A DNA stretch of 64,000 bases from Bin87 sp965203985 (GTDB taxonomy: Bacteria; Chloroflexota; Dehalococcoidia; Lucifugimonadales; UBA3495): contig CBDBDS010000013.1 in the NCBI GenBank assembly GCA_965203985.1, positions 310,001-374,000 on the forward strand, read 5' to 3'. Positions 60,251-64,000 of the stretch are shown here, piece after piece. The translations under genes and the position numbers were made by a program. Under the pieces are notes generated by a model. That model saw nothing but the letters and a program-made list of their open reading frames with translations. It did no database searches and was not told where the DNA came from. Each line of letters begins with the position of its first letter. Position 1 is the first letter of the stretch.

Positions 60251-61015
60251 TTACATGGCGGTGCGCCCGCCGTCCACGACCACCTCGCTCCCGGTGACGA
60301 AGGACGCTTCGTCCGAGGCCAGGTAAACCACGGCGTAGGCGATATCCTCAGGCCGACCGATACGACCCAGGGGCACGCGTCGGCGCTGCTCCTCGTCGCT
60401 GAGCCCACTGCCGCGATTGGCGCGGGATTCCTGCAGCATGGGGGTGTCGATGGGGCCGGGATGCACTGAGTTGCAGCGTATGCCCTCGCCGGCGTGCTGT
60501 ATGGCGGTGGACTTGGTGAAAAGCCGCACGGCGCCCTTGGTGCTGCTGTAGCCGGCCAGGTTGTAATCGTTGCCGACCAAGCCCGCGGTGGAGGATATGT
60601 TCACGATGCTGCCGCCGCCGGCCCCGCGCAGAGCGGGCAGAGACGCCTTGGTACCCAGGAACACGCCCTTGGCGTTGACGTCGAAGAGGCGGTCCCATTC
60701 CTCGACGGTCATCTCCTCGATGCTGCGGCCGAGGACTATGCCGGCGTTATTCACCAGCACGTTGAGCTTGCCGTACTCGGAAACCGCGGCGTCCACCGCC
60801 GCTTGCCAGTCGGATTCGCTGGTTACGTCCAGGTGGACGTAGGTGGCCTGGCCGCCCAGTTCCCTGATTTCGGCCTCCACCCGGCGACCCTCGTCGTCGA
60901 GGATATCGCCGAAGACCACGCACGCGCCCTCGGCGGCGAACATCCTGGCCTCCACCGCGCCCTGACCGCGCGCGCCGCCGCTGATGAGAGCAACCTTACC
61001 GTAGAGCCTGCCCAT
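60251..61015 (-). CDS. Short-chain dehydrogenase/reductase
   Basis: 254 residues of classical SDR. Cofactor site ALISGGARGQGAVEARMFAA (TGxxxGxG-like), NNAGIVLGRSIEEM, active-site Ser in NISSTAGLVGND and YxxxK in GYSSTKGAVRLF. Rossmann fold; uses NAD(H) because the Asp in VFGDILDD follows beta 2. Substrate unknown. AAGGAGACAAACT precedes the ATG. Confidence 0.93.
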   Translation of the reverse strand: MGRLYGKVALISGGARGQGAVEARMFAAEGACVVFGDILDDEGRRVEAEIRELGGQATYVHLDVTSESDWQAAVDAAVSEYGKLNVLVNNAGIVLGRSIEEMTVEEWDRLFDVNAKGVFLGTKASLPALRGAGGGSIVNISSTAGLVGNDYNLAGYSSTKGAVRLFTKSTAIQHAGEGIRCNSVHPGPIDTPMLQESRANRGSGLSDEEQRRRVPLGRIGRPEDIAYAVVYLASDEASFVTGSEVVVDGGRTAM

Positions 61016-61057
61016 AGTTTGTCTCCTTATGCAGAATGAAAATGATTGAGTCCATCG

Positions 61058-61149
61058 GTCAGAATCAGGATTTTCAAGATTACTGGATTGACAAGATCAG
61101 GGAAGCGTAATCCCGAAAATCCTGTAATCCAGTAAATGCTGATTCTGAC
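61058..61149. repeat. Family C repeat
   Basis: GTCAGAATCAGGATTTTCAA left, CCAGTAAATGCTGATTCTGA plus C right, between the SDR and Uma2 genes. Confidence 0.85.
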
Positions 61150-61167
61150 GAAGTTGCCCGGTGGCGG

Positions 61168-61842
61168 TTACTCATGCCCGAACATCAGCCGACCGACTTC
61201 AAAAACGAACCCCGGCAGAACGTCCTCACCATCCAGCACCGCCGGATCTTTCAGTATTTCCATCTCGCGCCCGGGGCGAAAGATATACACGCGGCGGTCA
61301 ACAGCGTCCAGCATCCAGCCCAGGCGGGAGCCGGCTTCCATCCACTCGGCCATTTTTGCCAGCAACGGGGTCAGCCGGTCGCTGCGGGAGCGGACTTCCA
61401 CTACAAAGTCGGGCGCGCCGTTGATGGTGTTGCGCAACTCAAACTCGGTCAGATTGTCGAACCGCTCCTGTGTAATCCAGGCGGCATCGGGCATGTATTG
61501 TGCATCACTGGGAAGCCGGAACGCGACGGTTTGGGAAAAGTGCGCTCCGGGGTTGCGCCGGTCCCACATGCCAAGATCAGCGTTGATTATAGTCTCGTCA
61601 AGATTGCTTTCTGAACCGGATGGAGCCATTACGATCAGCTCTCCCTGGGCGGAAAATTGGAAGTCGTAGGGTTCGTTGTCCCGGGAAAGCTGGCACAGGC
61701 GCTCGCCGAAATCCGGCGCGCTGCCGTCCACGCCCAGAGCCTTCAAGTTCAGGCGCAGTTCGCCGCCGAAGGCCATGGGCATATCGGGGGCATAGTAGAG
61801 TTCGGCGGCTTCGGTTGGCTCTGGTGGCGTGGTGGTTACCAT
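61168..61842 (-). CDS. Uma2 family endonuclease-like protein
   Basis: 224 residues. PD-(D/E)XK-like core: MPDAAWITQERFDNL, INGAPDFVVEVRSRSDRLTP with Asp/Glu, and KMAEWMEAGSRLGWMLDAVD. It lacks the long coiled tail of the paralog at 31148. Role unknown. Confidence 0.88.
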   Translation of the reverse strand: MVTTTPPEPTEAAELYYAPDMPMAFGGELRLNLKALGVDGSAPDFGERLCQLSRDNEPYDFQFSAQGELIVMAPSGSESNLDETIINADLGMWDRRNPGAHFSQTVAFRLPSDAQYMPDAAWITQERFDNLTEFELRNTINGAPDFVVEVRSRSDRLTPLLAKMAEWMEAGSRLGWMLDAVDRRVYIFRPGREMEILKDPAVLDGEDVLPGFVFEVGRLMFGHE

Positions 61843-61865
61843 CTCGCAAACCTCTATGACATTCT

Positions 61866-61940
61866 GGATTCCCGCTTTCGCGGGAATGACGAAGAAATGC
61901 TTTCGCGGGAATGACGGAGAAATGCTTTCGCGGGAATGAC
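61866..61940. repeat. Three 25-bp tandem copies built on the family A palindrome
   Basis: Unit 1 GGATTCCCGCTTTCGCGGGA plus ATGAC is the whole palindrome; units 2 and 3, at 61891 and 61916, read G(A/G)AGAAATGCTTTCGCGGGA plus ATGAC and keep only the right arm. Confidence 0.85.
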
Positions 61941-61950
61941 GGAGAGATGT

Positions 61951-62859
61951 CTACCCGGTGATTACTTCCTTGAATTCGCGTATGGCGTTGATATGGGCGT
62001 CAGCCCCGGCCAGGTTGGCCGACATGGTGTTCACGGAAAAGTGTGATGCGCCCATACCGCGCCACTCTTCGGCCCGGGCCTGCCAGAACTCCGGGTCGCC
62101 ATCGGAGTAGTTCACCCTGGGCTCCATGCCGATGGCGTCGGGATCTCGGCCGACGGACACGGCAGCCTCGCGGACTTTGGCGATGGCGGTGGCGGCCTGG
62201 GGATCGTCGGACTGGAACTGAGGGAACCAACCGTCGGCGCAACGCCCCACCCGGCTGAGCACGCGGTCGGTGGGGATCGGCCCACGGGCGCGGCTGCCGG
62301 CGCCCATCCACAGCGGGATCGGCCGCTGCACCGGCAGGGGGTTGATGCCGGCGTTGGTGACGTTGTGGTAACGGCCGTGGAAATCGACGACCTCTTCCGT
62401 CCACAGGCGGCGAAGCAGTTCCATCTGCTCTTCGGCACGGCGGCCGCGGGTGGAGAAATCCTCGCCCAGGGCTTCGTACTCCACGGGGTTCCAGCCGATG
62501 CCGACGCCCAGGCGCAAGCGGCCACCGCTGAGCACGTCCACCTCGGCGGCCTGCTTGGCGACCAACGCGGTCTGACGCTGGCCCAGAATGACGATTGCCG
62601 AGACCAGCTCCACGCTGGTCGTCAGGGCCGCCATGTACCCGAAAGCCACGAAGATCTCGTGGAACATGCTGTCCTTGGTGTAGCTGCCCGTCCACGGCTG
62701 GTGGTACGCGGTGTCCGCGCCCAGCACGTGGTCGTAAGCGATGATGTGGGCGTAACCCAGTTCCTCGGCCGCCTGCACGTAATCGCGCACGGCGATGGGG
62801 TCGGAACCAATCTCCGTCTGGGGAAAAACGACTCCGATCTGCATCGGTCGATCAGGCAT
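61951..62859 (-). CDS. LLM class F420-dependent oxidoreductase-like protein
   Basis: 302 residues, luciferase-like TIM barrel. IGVVFPQTEIGSDPIAVRDY, AYDHVLGADTAYHQPWTGSY, SGGRLRLGVGIGWNPVEYEA (the cofactor-phosphate loop) and PIPLWMGAGSRARGP are hallmarks. Uses F420 or FMN to oxidise or reduce unknown substrates. AGGAGCGTAGTC precedes the ATG. Confidence 0.92.
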   Translation of the reverse strand: MPDRPMQIGVVFPQTEIGSDPIAVRDYVQAAEELGYAHIIAYDHVLGADTAYHQPWTGSYTKDSMFHEIFVAFGYMAALTTSVELVSAIVILGQRQTALVAKQAAEVDVLSGGRLRLGVGIGWNPVEYEALGEDFSTRGRRAEEQMELLRRLWTEEVVDFHGRYHNVTNAGINPLPVQRPIPLWMGAGSRARGPIPTDRVLSRVGRCADGWFPQFQSDDPQAATAIAKVREAAVSVGRDPDAIGMEPRVNYSDGDPEFWQARAEEWRGMGASHFSVNTMSANLAGADAHINAIREFKEVITG

Positions 62860-63207
62860 GACTACGCTCCTGTTTTGCTGGCATGGATGGACAGGATAGA
62901 CGGGATTAGGGATTTTGCGGGATGGATGAGGGGATTTTACCCACAGGGAAGGGGCGGGGCAAATGCGCCACTGCTAGCGCAATTATTCAGAGCTGAGGAA
63001 AGTGTCATTGCGAGGCGCCTACGCCGTGGCAATCTCGACGCCGCAGCCGCAACGTCTGCCCCGAAGGAGACCCCCTACACCAACGAGATTGCCACCCCCG
63101 CATCAAGTGCGGGGTCGCAATGACACTTTCCCCGTAACTCTGAACAGTTACGGCGGCGGAGCGTCGGCCGTTGCCTCCGAGGTACAACGCGGGCGCAGCC
63201 CGCGGCT
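62860..63207. other. Gene-free gap with D and B repeats
   Basis: A D fragment (GCATGGATGGACAGGATAGA at 62880) and a B element are the only structures recognised. Confidence 0.6.
63004..63124. repeat. Family B repeat, long form
   Basis: GTCATTGCGAGGCGCCTACG left, then CCCCGCATCAAGTGCGGGGT and CGCAATGAC right; this right-half variant recurs at 63422. Confidence 0.8.
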
Positions 63208-63402
63208 TCAGGGAGTGGCCCACACGAGGTTCCACAAAAGGAAGAATGCGATGACGGCCACCCAGCCGGTGACGAAAGCCATGCGGTAAATGCGCGTGAA
63301 CCACGGATGTTCCCAGAAGGGCAACCGACGCTGGCGAGCCCAGTGCGATTCAGCGCTGCCGCCGGCCCAGATCCAGTGCCCGAATTTCCTCGCAAGTTCC
63401 AT
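63208..63402 (-). CDS. Small single-pass membrane protein
   Basis: 64 residues. FPFWEHPWFTRIYRM-like amphipathic segment (LPFWEHPWFTRIYRM) then one membrane helix FVTGWVAVIAFFLLWNLVWA near the C-terminus. AAAGGC lies before the ATG. Family unknown. Confidence 0.6.
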   Translation of the reverse strand: MELARKFGHWIWAGGSAESHWARQRRLPFWEHPWFTRIYRMAFVTGWVAVIAFFLLWNLVWATP

Positions 63403-63421
63403 TGTGGAAGCCTTTGTGGTC

Positions 63422-63464
63422 GACGAGATTGCCGCCCCCGCATCAAGTGCGGGGTCGCAATGAC
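63422..63464. repeat. Family B right half
   Basis: GACGAGATTGCCGCCCCCGC, ATCAAGTGCGGGGTCGCAAT, GAC; identical in form to the right half at 63082-63124. Confidence 0.75.
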
Positions 63465-63496
63465 ATAGGGGTTACGCACTTGAAGCCACACGCCCG

Positions 63497-63596
63497 TCGC
63501 TCCTGCTTTCGCAGGAGCCCAGCGATGGTATGGCGACGAAAACAAAACAATGTTTAACGATTGCGGTCACTGGATTCCGGCTTTCGCCGGAATGAC
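63497..63596. repeat. Two family A palindromes
   Basis: Variant GCTCCTGCTTTCGCAGGAGC at about 63499-63518 and a standard copy GGATTCCGGCTTTCGCCGGA plus ATGAC at 63572-63596, just after the ABC ATPase gene. Confidence 0.75.
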
Positions 63597-63629
63597 GGTT
63601 CCAACTGCGTAAGTCCTATGACAGCCCAA

Positions 63630-64000
63630 CTACAGGATCTGCGACAGGAAGTGCTTCACGCGTTCGTGGCGCGGGTTGTTGAAGAACTCGTCGGGAGGCA
63701 GGTCCTCGACGATCTGGCCTTCGTCGAACATCACGATGCGGTCGGCCACTTCACGGGCGAAACCAAGCTCGTGGGAGACGGCCAGGATGGTCATCTGCGA
63801 CTCGGCCAGTTCGCGCATGACTTCCAGCACTTCTTTGATCATCTCGGGGTCAAGGGCGGAGGTGGGCTCGTCGAAGAGCATGATGTTGGGCTGCATGGCC
63901 AGGGCGCGGGCGATGGCGACGCGCTGCTGCTGGCCACCGGACAGTTGGGCCGGATACTTGTCGGCCTGCTCGGGGATGCCGACCCGTTCCAGGAGCTCCA
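63630..64000 (-). CDS. Polar amino acid ABC transporter ATPase, N-terminus cut by window edge
   Basis: Visible are the last about 123 residues: the ABC signature LSGGQQQRVAIARALAM, Walker B IMLFDEPTSALDPE, the H-loop AVSHELGFAREVADR, and the C-terminal DEGQIVEDLPPDEFFNNPRH. EFFxxPxHER is typical of the GlnQ/ArtP group. The P-loop lies beyond the right edge. It would power uptake of a polar amino acid. Confidence 0.93.
   Translation of the reverse strand, partial: ELLERVGIPEQADKYPAQLSGGQQQRVAIARALAMQPNIMLFDEPTSALDPEMIKEVLEVMRELAESQMTILAVSHELGFAREVADRIVMFDEGQIVEDLPPDEFFNNPRHERVKHFLSQIL

Noticed and set aside
61866..61940. Short regular repeats that might be a CRISPR array
   Set aside because: Units are contiguous with no unique spacers and no cas genes are near.

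Overview
The window looks like a chromosomal segment of a GC-rich, free-living bacterium. The best guess is Chloroflexota, class Dehalococcoidia (SAR202-like). This is inferred from an acVLRF1-type release factor (a family described from actinobacteria and chloroflexi), F420-type LLM and SDR oxidoreductases, a TRAP carboxylate system, MFS permeases and conserved blocks such as folC-fabF, rny-ymdB-PHP and recA-recX. No rRNA, phage, transposase or CRISPR array is seen. One tRNA (Pro, GGG) is present.

Layout. 1-15 kb: MFS permease (cut by the left edge), GIY-YIG protein, VOC protein, mutS2, acVLRF1, a DinB/tetrapyrrole-methylase-like fusion, garR-like dehydrogenase, enoyl-CoA hydratase, lipoprotein cyclophilin with RraA-like protein, NmrA-like epimerase, folC and fabF. 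15-28 kb: SWIM protein, second MFS, rny, ymdB, PHP phosphoesterase, plsY, recX-recA (candidate SOS box), glutaredoxin, a lipoprotein apparently shortened by a stop codon, moxR with a sugar nucleotidyltransferase, and a hicAB-like pair with a doubled HicB. 28-38 kb: a TRAP system with one DctQ and one DctM but two very large binding proteins, each holding two DctP domains. 38-45 kb: repeat-filled intergenic DNA, then a T-box riboswitch with a likely leucine specifier in front of ilvB-ilvN-ilvC-leuA, with a Leu/Val-rich 37-codon ORF just before leuA. 45-48 kb: a lower-GC accessory operon of tcmP, a three-Cys-motif DUF5131 gene, a doubled DUF433 antitoxin and a DUF5615 PIN-like toxin. 48-51 kb: two ferritin-like paralogs flanking higBA; the second has lost the metal-ligand glutamates. 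51-64 kb: a site-2-protease homolog lacking its catalytic residues, a sulfite-oxidase-like molybdoenzyme with FAD reductase, small membrane proteins, xerD-like recombinase, comM, a DnaJ-domain protein, tRNA-Pro, SDR, Uma2, an LLM oxidoreductase and an amino-acid ABC ATPase cut by the right edge.

Expression signals are readable. Several promoters match TTGACW-17-TAnnnT, and mutS2, fabF and one unknown gene have a -10 box exactly 7 nt before ATG, which suggests leaderless mRNAs. Intergenic gaps are populated by at least four families of short palindromic repeats. Two of these families share an outer arm, consensus CTCACGCGTACCCAGTTT, which makes them look like modular MITE-like units. All functions are read from sequence motifs by eye; no database search was made.
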